From positions 186,001 to 250,000 of the forward strand of contig MU867109.1 in assembly GCA_033725935.1 (NCBI GenBank): a DNA stretch of 64,000 nt, given 5' to 3'. Below the pieces are notes generated by a model. That model did not search any database, was not told where the DNA came from, and was given only the letters and a program-made list of their open reading frames with translations. Positions within the stretch are counted from its first letter, which is position 1; the number at the start of each line of letters is the position of its first letter. Below, piece by piece: positions 31,889 through 43,396 of this stretch. The DNA comes from Cladorrhinum sp. PSN259 (Eukaryota; Ascomycota; Sordariomycetes; Sordariales; Podosporaceae). Made by a program: the position numbers and the translations under genes.

Positions 31889-32601
31889 TCTCAGTTTGGA
31901 ATCTTTGAATGGGGTAACAGGAAAATCGATTATCTGGGTGATTAAAAAGGATTGCCACCAAATTTGTAGACAGAGTAGCGTATGAGTTTTCACCGTAGTT
32001 CTTCAATTGTTTAGATACTGCATACTTGATATTGAAGTTATGAAAAGGGGTGTGATACGTAGGCATACTATAGTATGTTGAGATGAAGACATGGTGCCAA
32101 GATTTGGGGAAGATTGAAGCCGTAAATAGAAAGCCCGATGAAACTGTGGAAGTAGGGAGAACCTTAGTAACGCCGTTTTAGCCTTGGTATTGCTAGTGGC
32201 GATTAGGGATAGCGCGGGCGGGCCGGTTTCTAATCAATTTGATTTGAAATCCTGTTCCCTTGGAATGCCTTTTTGCCTTCTAGAAGGGTTTTTAGCTTTG
32301 CGATCCCCACAATGACATGCTCGATTTCTAAGCGTTTCGGATGCTCGCGACAATCGAAAAGCGGCCAAGGATCCTTTTTTCCTTGTCACAGATAAGTAGT
32401 ATATAAATAAAGCGATTTGTCTCCAACTTATTTGCGTCATTTTCTATTGTCAAAATTGTATTGTAAGCTTCTTGTTTACTCTATTCCAACCAACCTCCTT
32501 TCCTCCCTGATCACTCCAATTCTTGATCAACACCACAACCTTTCACCCAAACAAACCACATCGCACCCACCAAGAAAAGAAAGAATAAAACAAACGCCAA
32601 A
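31889..32601. other. Intergenic with the oxidoreductase promoter
   Basis: The 3' flank of the helicase gene, then the promoter of the OYE gene, with TATATAAATA at 32400-32409. The leader after about 32450 is pyrimidine- and CA-rich, as usual in fungal 5' leaders. No gene seen. Confidence 0.55.
32400..32409 (+). promoter_or_regulatory. TATA box of the OYE-type gene
   Basis: TATATAAATA, about 200 bp before the ATG at 32602. Confidence 0.5.
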
Positions 32602-33771
32602 ATGGGTTCTATCGACTCTTCATCCTCCTCCTCCAACCTCTTCAAACCCCTCACCCTCTCCTCGGCCGTCAAACCCCTCGGCCACAGAATCGCCATGGCC
32701 CCCCTCACCCGCTTCCGCGCAGACGACGACCACGTGCCCATTACCTCCCTAATGGCCAAATACTATGCCCAGCGCGCCTCTTCCCTGCCCGGTGGACTAA
32801 TCATCACCGAAGCGACCTTCATCTCCCCAACAGCGGGGGGGATGGCCAACGTTCCCGGAATCTGGAACGACGCGCAAGCCAAAGCCTGGAAGGAAATCAC
32901 CGACGCGGTCCACGCCCAGGGTGGCATTATTTTCCTGCAGCTCTGGTCTCTTGGCCGCGCAGCACTTCAGGACGTAGCAGATAAAGAAGGGTTCACCATC
33001 CACAGCGCAAGCGACATTCCTATTCCCGAGGAAGGATCAGCGAAGCCCAAGGCAATGAGCGTCGAGGAAATCAAGATTAGAATAAAAGAGTACGCAGCAG
33101 CGGCCAAGAACGCTGTCGAGCGCGCCGGGTTTGACGGTGTAGAAATCCACGGCGCGAACGGGTATTTAATCGACCAGTTCACGCAGGACACGAGCAATAA
33201 CCGCACCGACGAATACGGCGGATCAATCGAGAACCGATCCCGCTTCGCGCTCGAAGCCATCGACGCGGTAGTCGAAGCAGTCGGCGCGGAAAGGACGGGA
33301 ATCCGTCTCAGCCCTTGGTCCAAGTTCCAGGGAATGCGCATGGAGGATCCCGTCCCGCAGTTCTCGCACCTCATTACTAAAATCAAGGAGAAGCACCAGC
33401 TGGCTTACCTACATTTCGTCCAGGCTAGAGTGGCGGGCAACAAGACGGAGGGCAGCGAGCACGACAAACAGGAGGAGAGCCTCGATTTTGCGTTTGATAT
33501 CTGGAAGGGACCTGTCTTGATTGCTGGTAACCTCGAGTCTGACTCGGCCAAGTACCTGGTTGACAAGGAGTACAAGGACAGGGACGTGATTGCCGTCTTT
33601 GGGAGGTACTTCATCTCTACCCCCGATCTGCCTTTCCGCGTCAGGGAGGGGATCGAGTTGAACCCATATGACAGAGATACCTTTTACCTCGCCAAGTCGC
33701 CGGTTGGATACATTGATCAGCCCTTCAGCAAGGAGTTTGAGAAGTTAAATGGGGTGAGGGCGCAGATCTAA
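32602..33771 (+). CDS. Old yellow enzyme family NADH:flavin oxidoreductase
   Basis: 389 residues, intronless. The FMN-binding TIM-barrel family motifs are plain. APLTRFRA contains the flavin-contacting Thr; the substrate-binding motif is EIHGANGYLIDQF, with the His-Asn pair and the nearby Tyr that serve as hydride-acceptor ligand and proton donor in OYE. Next come DEYGGSIENRSRF and VFGRYFISTPDLPFRV, which bind the FMN phosphate. Enzymes of this family reduce C=C bonds of enones with NAD(P)H and FMN. They take part in alkaloid and oxylipin metabolism or stress detoxification. There is no signal peptide, so it is cytosolic. Ser-rich start (SSSSSSN). No biosynthetic cluster surrounds it. The length is normal for the family. 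Confidence 0.93.
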   Translation: MGSIDSSSSSSNLFKPLTLSSAVKPLGHRIAMAPLTRFRADDDHVPITSLMAKYYAQRASSLPGGLIITEATFISPTAGGMANVPGIWNDAQAKAWKEITDAVHAQGGIIFLQLWSLGRAALQDVADKEGFTIHSASDIPIPEEGSAKPKAMSVEEIKIRIKEYAAAAKNAVERAGFDGVEIHGANGYLIDQFTQDTSNNRTDEYGGSIENRSRFALEAIDAVVEAVGAERTGIRLSPWSKFQGMRMEDPVPQFSHLITKIKEKHQLAYLHFVQARVAGNKTEGSEHDKQEESLDFAFDIWKGPVLIAGNLESDSAKYLVDKEYKDRDVIAVFGRYFISTPDLPFRVREGIELNPYDRDTFYLAKSPVGYIDQPFSKEFEKLNGVRAQI

Positions 33772-34229
33772 ATGAATCATGTTAGCATATACGGATACCA
33801 TATAGAGGAGGATAAAGGTCACCACAAGCATAGCGATAGACATTAGTCTTTTAACAGTAGAGATACCGAACCAAATAAAGATTTAAATACCAATAGTATG
33901 CAGGCTACTCCCCCCATGACTGCATCTAGCCAGATCCCCCTGCGAAATGTCAAAGTACAAAGAATTTAAAAATATTATGATACATGTTGGTTCGTGCATG
34001 GCTTCATGATCTCGTGATTTTGATATACAGTCCCCATACGTCAACCTCCCATTATCCCTTGTCATCCAACGGGCTTTTATATATATACTCCCATGGCGGT
34101 ATTAACATTAGTACAACTCCTTCCCTACAAAGAAAAACGCAATGTCGCTTGCTTTAAGTTGTTGGTACAAAATCAAAAATAAATCAAGGAAAGAATTTGA
34201 AGAAATTAAAGAGACTCCTCCAGCTGTCG
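33772..34229. other. Convergent 3' flanks
   Basis: AT-rich spacer between the OYE gene and the end of the C2H2-type gene. No gene seen. Confidence 0.5.
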
Positions 34230-37151
34230 TTAGAAAGTTTCTTGAGGACCACCATGTCCCCCAAACATGTTGGGATTCCCCCCACCTCCGCCGCCGTGAT
34301 ATCCCCAGTCCACTGGCTCAAAACTGTGAACTTCTGGTCCAGTGGTAGGAGGAAACGCCGCCCCGGCTCCTGTAACATAGAGGCCATGCTGCTGGGCGTG
34401 GGGGTGCTGGTGTGGTTGATGATGAGATTGGTGATGTTGTTGGCCGACAGGCGCCGGATGATGCATTCCCACGGGTGACTGAACCGTCATGGTCATCCCC
34501 ACATCGTCAGGCATCGGCTTGCTGCAGCTGGGACAGTACATATTCTGACATCTCCCTGGCGGATGTGCTTCTACAAGCGTTTGGCTCGAGTCCCGGTTTT
34601 CGTCCCTCATCCAGGTCGAAGCAATCGAAGATCGCGGTGTTATCAGCCTGCTTGCACGCATCGTCGAGATAGTAGACGTTGACATGGTTGATTGCGGACG
34701 AACCCCAAGGTCGTGTTGCATTCCTTCAGTCGTCGGTATATGCACTGCATCGGGCGACGGTTGATGTTCGTGTTTAAGGTATTGACTCTCCAGCTGACCC
34801 TGAGTAATAGGAATCGGAGAATATTGGGCTGGTGCTGTTATTGGTGGCTGAAACAGGTCGCCAGCATGGGTATATGGGATGTTGTAGCTGTTGGACATGG
34901 TAACTGTGGGTTCCCATGCTGGATGTGGGAAGGATGGCGTCGGCTCCAGATGGGGTGAGGCAGACGCCGGGATCTGAATGGACTGGCTTGGCAGAACAGG
35001 TCGGGGCCTAAACGAACTGCTCAAAGTTCTGGCTTGCAACTGTGGCGTCCTTGCTCGCTGTATGGGTTGTGGAATTTGTGTGGTATGTTGACCTTTCGGT
35101 AGAACTTCAGCCCTCTTGATCCTTTTGGGTGGGGGGTTTGGCCGTCTTCGGGCGGCAGACGTGCCACGGGCGGCTGCAGGCAGAGCCGAGCTGTCTATGT
35201 CAGTCCCAGGCGCGATACTCACAATGCCGGAGGAGGTGGTCCCCGACACAACCGTCGGCGTAGAAGCAGGAGAAGGCGGGAGAAGCTGAGCGCAGGGCGG
35301 CCAGCTCTCGGCTGCAGGCGCTCGCTCAATATCCGCACCATTGAAGAAAGAAACAGTGCCAGAAACCCTCTGTTCCCAATCCTGTACGACAGTCTCAATC
35401 CAGTTATAGATCGACTGTGTGCTCCTTTCCAGGCCCTGACGAATTTTGAGGTCAATCCCCAGCGCTTCCCTGGTTCCCTCCAAAACGTGGCGGTACTGAA
35501 TCTCTAACAGATCCTTGAGTGTCGCGACGAATTTCTTGGACTCTGAGATGAAGTCAAAGATTTCCATGACAGGAATGAAGCCTGGGATTTCATGTCAGAG
35601 TCAGGTGTTAAAATCGGCCCGGAACAAAAAAAAAACTCACATGGATCAGGAATAACGCTGTCGTGAGGAAACAGGAGCTTCCACAGGGACACCCAGTTAT
35701 CAATCTTGGCCTTGAGACTTCTGGCCTCAAGAGACGAGATGATCTTTTGTGTGATGCCGTCCTCAGGATCGGCTCCGCCGTGATCGTCTGACAGACGGCA
35801 AACGGTGAGCTGCCGGAGATGCGAGTCCAGGTCGTTCTTTGATGGAAACCCCTGGCAACACCTAGGACAGAGGAACGGACCCGCGTTCCTCTGAACTGGC
35901 GGGTGATGTGCACGAATGTGCTTCCTGTAAAGAGTCAGTGAAATATTACTCACCAACACTCTCGTGAGATACTTACTTGAGTTGTGACATGTCAGAAAAT
36001 GAGTGTGTGGCGCAGACGTAATGCTCACGAACGTTGAAACGAAGAGGGTTTCGTTTCCGGTAAGGACAACTGAAGTTGGAGATGCCGCTATTTCTGCTGG
36101 CGTACCCCTGAGAACCCATTGGGGTGGTCTGGTTCTCATCCCCCTGGTTGTTGTCCTGTCCTCCCATACCACTCCCGTCCTCGCTGCCTCCTTCGGCCTT
36201 TCTCTTCCCTTTCGCGAAATAGCCGGAAGCTTGTTGATCATTGCTTCCATCTCCTGGCGATCCACCACCCTGAGAAGTAGGGGTTCCATGGCCAGAGGCT
36301 GCTTGGACAATGCCCAATGTTCCCTCGTTAGCGGCCGTCCAGAGTTCTTGAACGTAGCGATACGTGCAATCCCAGACGAGTAGAGGAGCGGCGCAGTCAT
36401 CCACATCCTTCCCCCACGTGTTTCTCAGGACCCAGGACGAGATCTCGTCGATGTGTCTTGACTCATCATCCAACTCGTCCTGCTCGTCCAGGTCTCTGCA
36501 AGTCATACTTGATGCAGGCCGGCTTGCGTTTGAGAAGCCCATTGTTGACCAGGGATGACCGGGTATGAGAGACATGTTGGCGTTTGCGTGGCGGGAGATG
36601 AGCGATGCCCCGCCATCGGTATCCTCAATCTCAATGCGGATTTCCCGAGATAGGCGGGACTCGGCGCGACTACATTCGGAGTGGGTGTTGACACAAGTAG
36701 TAGTGGAGAGAATAGAGTCGATAGACCCGATGCCCCGGTTGTGTCTTCGAATCGGGTCCTTGGCGGGAGCATCAACGGGAGAGCTGCTCTCATCCTGGCC
36801 CTTTTTGTGAGCAATGTTCCCGTGGGAGTCAACAAGGACGAGCTTTGGGCGGTTAGAAGTGGTGGTAGTGTCTGACATGAGGGCCTTGTGGCCGCCTGGA
36901 AAGCTGGACATGGTGGGACTCGTTGGTGGTGTGGTCCCAGACAGAGACAAGGCATCTGCCGCTGCCGAAGATACGACAGATACGGATATCTGGGTCGTCA
37001 CGTCGAGGTCGGCGGCTGCACCCTTCCGCGCGTATTCTGCATCGTTCCGCGGGCGATATGGAATGCAGATGACGGTATCGCTGGCCAGTTTTTGTGCGAC
37101 ACGCGAGGACACAGGGCGAGGGGACCTGCCCCTGGTAGTGCCGGGTTCCAT
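34230..37151 (-). CDS. C2H2-type zinc-finger-like protein, three exons
   Basis: Proposed CDS complement(join(34230..35581, 35641..35924, 35977..37151)), 936 residues. The introns are 52 bp (GTAAGT...TTACAG) and 59 bp (GTGAGT...CCCAG), and both junctions keep frame. The long N-terminus is Ser/Thr-rich with an acidic cluster (DLDEQDELDDESRHIDE). Around residues 370-430 it holds the widespread fungal module FSCPYRKRNPLRF...HSFSDMSQLKKHIRAHH followed by FLCPRCCQGFPSKNDLDSHL, a pair of C2H2-like fingers. A helical segment (FVATLKDLLEIQYRHVLEG) follows, then a Pro/Gln/His-rich tail with HQPHQHPHAQQH. Probably nuclear and possibly nucleic-acid or protein binding; the family has no settled function. 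A tract of ten T beside the second donor is worth checking. Confidence 0.83.
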
Positions 37152-39265
37152 GGTCGACTTTGAAGCTTTATTTTTTCCCTTCTGTAAGTGTAAGATACCG
37201 AGAGGTCTCGCCCGAGTGCCGAGTCAACCCGGGGACCCCCCTCGGTCACGGTGACGTCTCGGTCTTCACCGTGTCGGGGTGCTGCGGGAAAGACGAGGGA
37301 GCGTGATCGACGAAATGTTAATTCATGCAAAGAAGAAATGAATGAGGGGTCAACGAGTGGCAGCAGCGAGTAGCAGTGAGTAGCGAGCGACGGTTGAGAG
37401 AGTGGATGGAATGCGAAGCTGGCAGCGCATAACGGTGTCGAAATTGCAAAATTGGAGATGGGACAAGAAATGGATCAATGGCAGACGGTGACCAACCGCC
37501 TGTCACTGAACTGCTTGTTCAAAACATAAAACATCAAAAGTGGCAGTCACGCAGTGAAGAGAAGGCAACCTTGGAACCTGGGAAAGGATGGGAAAGAGCG
37601 TGTTTCTCTGGTCCCCTGACCCTCGCGACGTGTTTAATTTCGATCGTCCCAATTGAGCAGCTGGCAGGTGTGGCGCTGGCCAATAACAAGCAGCGCCAAC
37701 CCCCCGGTCGCCATTGGTTCAGGAACCCGTTCCTGAATCTAGCCCTCTCGAGGACCCCTGGTGTGCCGCATCCATGTTCGCCATGTTACCCATGTCCATC
37801 ATCACGACTTCTTTGTCGAGTTCAAAAATCTGAGATCCGATCGTAGTGGGGGTGAGATGATCGCCCCGTTGTTTCGAGATCCACTGGCTCTCTCCAGTTC
37901 CTGAAATAGCACGTCCGGGGGCGCGGGGATATGAGGACGACGTCTTGTGAACGTCAACAACGTCAACAACGTCAGCAACGTCAACTCAATTTTAACTGCA
38001 CGGCACTCTTGGTGAGACGACACAATTTCAACTCAACCAAAACTCGGCATTGTTCAATACGACGTCCACGTTGGAATTCGCACAAAATATCGCTCACTGC
38101 AACGGCGTCTCGGGCGGACATTCGCGACCTGCTTGGGTTATGTAACTCCAGCTTGGCAACCGAGGAGAAAACAAAGAGACAAAACCAACTTTCTCGAATG
38201 CCTGGTGGAAGCTTCTTCGTCCGGTTTCAGCTATCTGGAAATTTATACAAGGCAAAGGCTGCAACCCCAATCAATTCCACGCACCGCTTGCGCAGTCGTC
38301 TCATCTGATCCTACCCAGCTGCAAGCCAAGCCCTGAAACTCGGCTTGCATGTGCATATGCAGCCCGCAGTCCTGTTGCAGACTTCTAGAAGATAGCGTCC
38401 GTCAAAAAAAAAAAAAAAAAAAGGGGTCCGCTCGCAGTGGGAAAAAAGATGAAGATGAACCACCATGCTTAAATGTGGACATTGGCAAGGCGGTAGACTT
38501 CCAGTAACGTGAAGGTAGGCAGTCCGTGGTGCAAACGCAATGTGCGCGCCACCAATGAAGTATTTAATTTCGTGGAGTAGGTATCTTGGCTATGCCTATT
38601 TCTAACTACCACAAAAAAAAAAACCTAGAAAAAATAACGTGAGATGCTTTCCTTCCCCTGGTTGCTGCCAAGTCTGGGAGTGCAACCAAACTCAAAGTGA
38701 GGGGACACGAACTGCTTTTAGATTCGATTGCATAGGTATCGGCAGCAATGAAACCTCCTGTGGACCTCGGAGATAATCGATTGTAAGCACTTGTGGCAGT
38801 GACACCCGTGGACTGGTGCACCTCCATTGAGCCTGATTGAGGTGGCAGACGAAGGTCCACTATCGAAGCCGAATACTTCAGTCCGAGTCCCTTCCTCCGT
38901 ATCGAGAAGGAAAGCGGTGGCAACGGAAACCGGGAAGGTTACGGTGTTTGTGATCCGTGGAGGCACTGACACAAGGCAGGTACATGAACAGTGTTAGACA
39001 CATTGGAGCAGCAGTTATTTCCCCCCGGGTTCCTTGCGTCCACTTTCTGTCGAGCAAACTTTGTCTGAACTGGTCATGATACGACCGATGCTGCTTCCAT
39101 CTTCCTTCAGCCATGATTTCATGATTGATGCTGCCTTTGATTTCCTAGCAAATGAAAGTCATCATGAGACCTGGCTCCACATTTCGAGCAAGTATAACCC
39201 CCCCCCCCCCCCCTTCCCTCTCCCCAAACACATCTTCGAGAGTTGTTTGGCGCATCTGTCGACAT
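37152..39265. other. 2.1 kb gene-free stretch
   Basis: The promoter of the C2H2-type gene and the 3' flank of the HET gene. It holds a 9-bp tandem repeat (37950-37985), a 19-bp A run (38404-38422) and a 16-bp C run (39198-39213). ORFs here look random. Confidence 0.55.
37950..37985 (+). repeat. Four copies of AACGTCAAC
   Basis: A 9-bp tandem repeat, three exact copies and one with A to G (AACGTCAGC). Each unit contains ACGTCA, the core bound by CREB/ATF-type bZIP factors. It is about 800 bp upstream of the C2H2-type ATG. Confidence 0.8.
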
Positions 39266-41353
39266 CTATACATGATCCGTAGGCTCTGGCGGCGCAATTA
39301 CAATAATGGGGAATTTACCTGGTGCTGCTAGTGTTTCTGGAGCTTCATGTGCGATGCGCTGAACTTGTGCTGGCTTCTGATTGACAGGTACGGCTGATGG
39401 TTCTTGAGGCTCATCTGTGACGGTGATTTCAGGAACATGTCTTGACGGCTGTGAGGTGGTGGCCGCTTCTGGGGTATCGGGGTAATGCTCGAGCAACACA
39501 TGGTAATATCCATCAACCCAGAAAGGACCGTCCCTCGAAAGCGCATGGCGGGCAGCCAGCGACGCCGACAGCCCGACTCCCTGCTTTCCGTGGTGAAGGT
39601 ATTGAACATTCAACTTTCCAAACTCCCCCATCAGTTGCATGTCTCTCGATGTGGGTATTCTGTTTTGAACCAAAAACCCCGACATGTCAGAGTACTTGAG
39701 CAAAAGCTGATCTTTGATTTCGTCCAGGATTGGACCTTCGTCATGGTACCTTCGATCCAGACCGAGCTCACGGCCAGTGAAGATACCCACTCGGAGCTGA
39801 TGTTCGGATCCGGTCCACTGAAGATTGCAAACCACGGCCATGGTGTCTTTGAGCACACTGACGTGGGCCATTTCGTTTCGAATCGTGGGCAGATTCAGCG
39901 TCGTTCTGGTCTTGGTCTCGGCGTTCTCGTCGTCAGGCAACTTGAGGACATTAATAGCAAGGAAGTTGTCTTTGCCATTGGCGTCAAAGATGAATACGCC
40001 ACGATCCATGTTGTTCGCACAGCTCAAGGATGGCAGGCCATACCGTCCCCGGATATGTTGGACCAAGTTGGGCCCATAAATCACCACAATTCCGCTTTGC
40101 ATCAATGCACCAATGCCTTGCGCATCCTTTTGCCCCAGAGAAGTCTGGATGTAGATAACATCGGCTCGGGGGTCGTTTGCTTGCCGGTAGCGAGCAGTCA
40201 CCCAATCCTTTCTCGACTGCGACGTTTCGACTGAATCTGGTTTATGACGGAGATATGTATTTCCGACTTTTTTCAGTCGGATGGCAAGCCACTGGGTAAG
40301 GTATCTGGTCCTTGCGCTCTGCTCCACGCAGTCCAAGCTCAGCAGGAATTCGGTCCTGTTAAACTCGTCTAGACAGTATAGATAATTCTGCATTCGGAGA
40401 CCCTTGTTGGTGATGGTAAACTCCTGCGAGGAAGGAAATCTGTCGACGTGTTTCTTCAGGGTCGAGCACGACCGAAACTCATCCGGTGAGTCGGCAAATA
40501 TTCCCGAGAATTCATGTTGAACAGCCGAGTCCTCTTCATCGCCTTTGATGCTCGGCCTGGGATCCGAAGCTGATTTTTTTCGCTCCCAGGCAAAAAGGCT
40601 AAGATCATTATTCTCGCTCGCAATTTGTTTCTGAAGCCGATGAAAAGCTTTGTATCCCTCGCCATATATCAAGGGCATCTCAATGCCGAAGATTCCAAGC
40701 AACGAGTAGGCTCGGTCTTCAGGCCTGGTTGTCTGCCTGCCAGCAGCCCACGCCATCTTTCTCCCAATGGGTATAAAGTTCAAGCCGGAACTATCCTTGA
40801 GGATCGACTCATCGATGTTCGTGATAAGTGACAGTTCGCCCTCAAGATCCTCCCTACCTCCAACAAAACTCCACTCCCAGTCAAAAAACTCAATTTTAAC
40901 GGGCGCTATCAGTTCTTGCAACGTCCAGCCTCGAGTAAACCAGCGGCAGCTTCTCAACCGTTCAGCCACAAGACGCCTCCTCTGCCTCTCCTTCATCTTT
41001 GCCGGAACTGGCTCAAAGTCTGACAGATAAACCCAACACACCTGAGAGTCTTTGTACCAGCGGAACATGGAGTTGATGGCCTCGCTGAGCTCGGCGCTGC
41101 TCGTCTTGTTGATACAGCAAGTGTCAATCCATGCATACTTGAGTCCCCTAGACTTGGCAATATTGCAAGTCGTCTTCACCTTTCGAAACCCCGGCATCGT
41201 AGAAGCCACTTCGATGTCCTGCATGTCCTGGAAGGACACTTCCCCGTCGTCTTCCCATGTGTGCGAGAGAATAGCATACTTTGCTTTCGTCGAGTCGTTT
41301 ACAAGACATAGTTTAAGTGTGTCGGTGTCAAGCAACCACATGATGTCTTGCAT
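39266..41353 (-). CDS. HET-domain (heterokaryon incompatibility) protein
   Basis: 695 residues, intronless. The ATG at 41353 (MQDIMWLL) is the first; the ATG at 41341 (MWLLDTDTLKL) matches the usual family start better. The HET domain occupies about residues 25-175, with its three blocks: YAILSHTWEDDGEVSFQDM; GLKYAWIDTCCINKTSSAEL; and CRWFTRGWTLQELIAP. EDRAYSLLGIFGIEMPLIYGEG and AFHRLQKQIASENNDLSLFAW follow, typical of HET proteins from vegetative-incompatibility loci. The C-terminal 400 residues have no domain I recognise and end in a Pro/Thr/Glu-rich tail. HET proteins trigger growth arrest or cell death when unlike strains fuse. Divergent neighbour is a HeLo-like-type gene, 669 bp away, as in other non-self-recognition gene pairs. 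Partner relation is inferred. Confidence 0.9.
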   Translation of the reverse strand: MQDIMWLLDTDTLKLCLVNDSTKAKYAILSHTWEDDGEVSFQDMQDIEVASTMPGFRKVKTTCNIAKSRGLKYAWIDTCCINKTSSAELSEAINSMFRWYKDSQVCWVYLSDFEPVPAKMKERQRRRLVAERLRSCRWFTRGWTLQELIAPVKIEFFDWEWSFVGGREDLEGELSLITNIDESILKDSSGLNFIPIGRKMAWAAGRQTTRPEDRAYSLLGIFGIEMPLIYGEGYKAFHRLQKQIASENNDLSLFAWERKKSASDPRPSIKGDEEDSAVQHEFSGIFADSPDEFRSCSTLKKHVDRFPSSQEFTITNKGLRMQNYLYCLDEFNRTEFLLSLDCVEQSARTRYLTQWLAIRLKKVGNTYLRHKPDSVETSQSRKDWVTARYRQANDPRADVIYIQTSLGQKDAQGIGALMQSGIVVIYGPNLVQHIRGRYGLPSLSCANNMDRGVFIFDANGKDNFLAINVLKLPDDENAETKTRTTLNLPTIRNEMAHVSVLKDTMAVVCNLQWTGSEHQLRVGIFTGRELGLDRRYHDEGPILDEIKDQLLLKYSDMSGFLVQNRIPTSRDMQLMGEFGKLNVQYLHHGKQGVGLSASLAARHALSRDGPFWVDGYYHVLLEHYPDTPEAATTSQPSRHVPEITVTDEPQEPSAVPVNQKPAQVQRIAHEAPETLAAPGKFPIIVIAPPEPTDHV

Positions 41354-42022
41354 AAGAATGGTTGGTTCTAATGGGTTGGCGAACCGCGGTGAGTGTGTTT
41401 CGATGAGGGGTTAATCTGGGGTTACACGCGGAGTGGACGGAAGGGGACTCCTCCCCATGCTAACATTGCAGCCTAGCTTCCCTAGGCAATCCATCGCACA
41501 GGTGCAATTTGTTGCGAGAAGCATCAGCTTCGCCAAGAAAAAGACAATAATGTGCTATCAACTCGAATTCCGTACCATTCTCCATACCATTTGATATCCG
41601 TGACGTGCATCATTCCGGTCTCGGATCAGAGAGTGATTGGGCAGAGATGGACTGCATATGCAGAGTGCGCTGCTCAAAACAGCATTCCCTCCCCTCATTG
41701 GCAGTCCAACCCGTGGAGGCATACCATTTCTGCGAGAACCTTCTTCACTTGAGCTCGACCAACGACAGTCGCCCAGGTATCCAAAGATCCAGCGGGGCAT
41801 TTGGAGAGGCATACTCTCCTACCTCTGCGAAGAGGGGGAGCCCGATATTAGCTCTTGTCTTGGCTAATCTCTCTGTCTCGACATCTGCTATAAACCCCCC
41901 TCTGTTCTTCCGTGCAAGCCACAAAACCTACAAGCCCGGCGTGACACCCTCCCAGTGTGTATCTGCCTTTGATTGTTTTAAAACTCGGCAATTAGCATCT
42001 TACTGCTCCTCGTTCCGAAACA
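41354..42022. other. Divergent promoter between HET and HeLo-like genes
   Basis: 669 bp between the two ATGs, with no other gene. A shared regulatory region is possible but not shown. Confidence 0.5.
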
Positions 42023-43280
42023 ATGGACCCATTCTCCATCATTGTGGGCAGCGCTTCCCTGGTCGATGCGGTTGTGAAAGTTACAAATACCATTTCAAGA
42101 TTCATCAAGGACTTCCACGATGCACGTCCAGAAATGGCTCGCATTTCAGGTGACTTACAAGTTCTACAGCAGATGTTGGAATTATTGGGCCCAGATTTTT
42201 ACAGGACAATTGGCGAAGAGTCGGGGTTTAATAGCCATCTGAAAGACCAAATACACAGCTGCATGGGCATTGTTCACGAACTCGAAAAGCTCATTGAATT
42301 GTTTCAGAAATCTCGAGCATCATGGGCCTTGACAGGGAAATGTGCGGTGAAATAGATAGAAAAGAAATTGAAATGGAGTCTGCAGTATTTGAAACTGGCA
42401 CTCAATATGGAAGGCTTGTGGGTGGCTTCTAACAGACTAGCAAGTGGATCTTGCCAGAATGCTGACTTGTTTGCATCACAGATCACTGTCCAAGGATATC
42501 AAAAGAGGCACGGATGAGATGGCAGAGCGCCTGGAGCATATGTCTGCGCAACTTGACCACCTGTCTCGACAATCTGGATTTGCTAACAGATATGATTTTC
42601 TACAACCGAACTGCTCCAGGTCATCAACACATCACAGAATCGACCACGACATTGGGGAGACAACGGACACAACATGGCAAGACTGCGGCTCAAGCTCCTA
42701 CCATAGCCTTAACTCGACAGATATCATGGATACGTGCCGGACAGCTTCCCCAGCAGTTCAGGATCCAATATCGGCGCCGTTCCCGTCGAGTAGTTGGTGG
42801 AGTGGCTCAACGTTACTTTCGGATGAGAGCGCCTACAGCCAAACAAATGCAGCCCCTGAATGGAATAACCATCAATTTTCAGTACTAGAAACTGAGGAGA
42901 TGGGTGCCTCGCTATCATTGCGCGCCGAAGATAACCCCTGGACTGAGTCGAACCAGTCTCTGTCATGGTACCCTTCGGCGCTCATTGACATATGTCCACC
43001 GGCACTCTCACCGATTGCTCAGCTAGAAAAACAGCCCCAAGTAGACCCTTCTACCGAAAGCATCCGAGATCGGTTCAAACGCCGTGTCAAAGCATTGGCT
43101 CCGAGTCGACAGTCCCCCACTTCGACCTCATCATTCTCAAACTCGACATCATGGTACGAGAAGCCAAGGAAGACGACCAATCCGACTGCGAAAAGATTTC
43201 TGGAGCAAGTCAAACTGAAGGCTAGATCGACTAATACCAGTTTGAGCGTCAAGGAAAAGGGAGGATTCAATAGTTTATAG
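42023..43280 (+). CDS. HeLo-like/NLR N-terminal-type protein, intron uncertain
   Basis: The first exon (MDPFSIIVGSASLVDAV...) opens like the fungal N-terminal helical domains of NLR-like and HeLo-like proteins. Two models exist. Spliced: join(42023..42346, 42441..43280), 387 residues, intron GTGAAA...CTAAC...TAG, phase kept. Unspliced: a TAG at 42353-42355 and a frame change near 42437-42440 would break it. The intron reads, after the TAG, IEKKLKWSLQYLKLALNMEG, which resembles the continuation of the domain, so it may be former coding sequence. After the intron come VDLARMLTCLHHRSLSKDI, a charged helix, a Ser-rich region and a basic C-terminus (KRFLEQVKLKARS). No NACHT or other effector domain follows. 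Probably involved in signalling or cell death with its HET neighbour; inferred. Confidence 0.6.
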
Positions 43281-43396
43281 GTTCAAATTGAGTAAATAAG
43301 TAGCAATAATTCACAGCTTCAGTTTCAATTCCCGTACAGAAATCATACCAACTGCTGCTTGGCTCCCTCTCATCCGTCATCCAAAATGGGCCCCCT

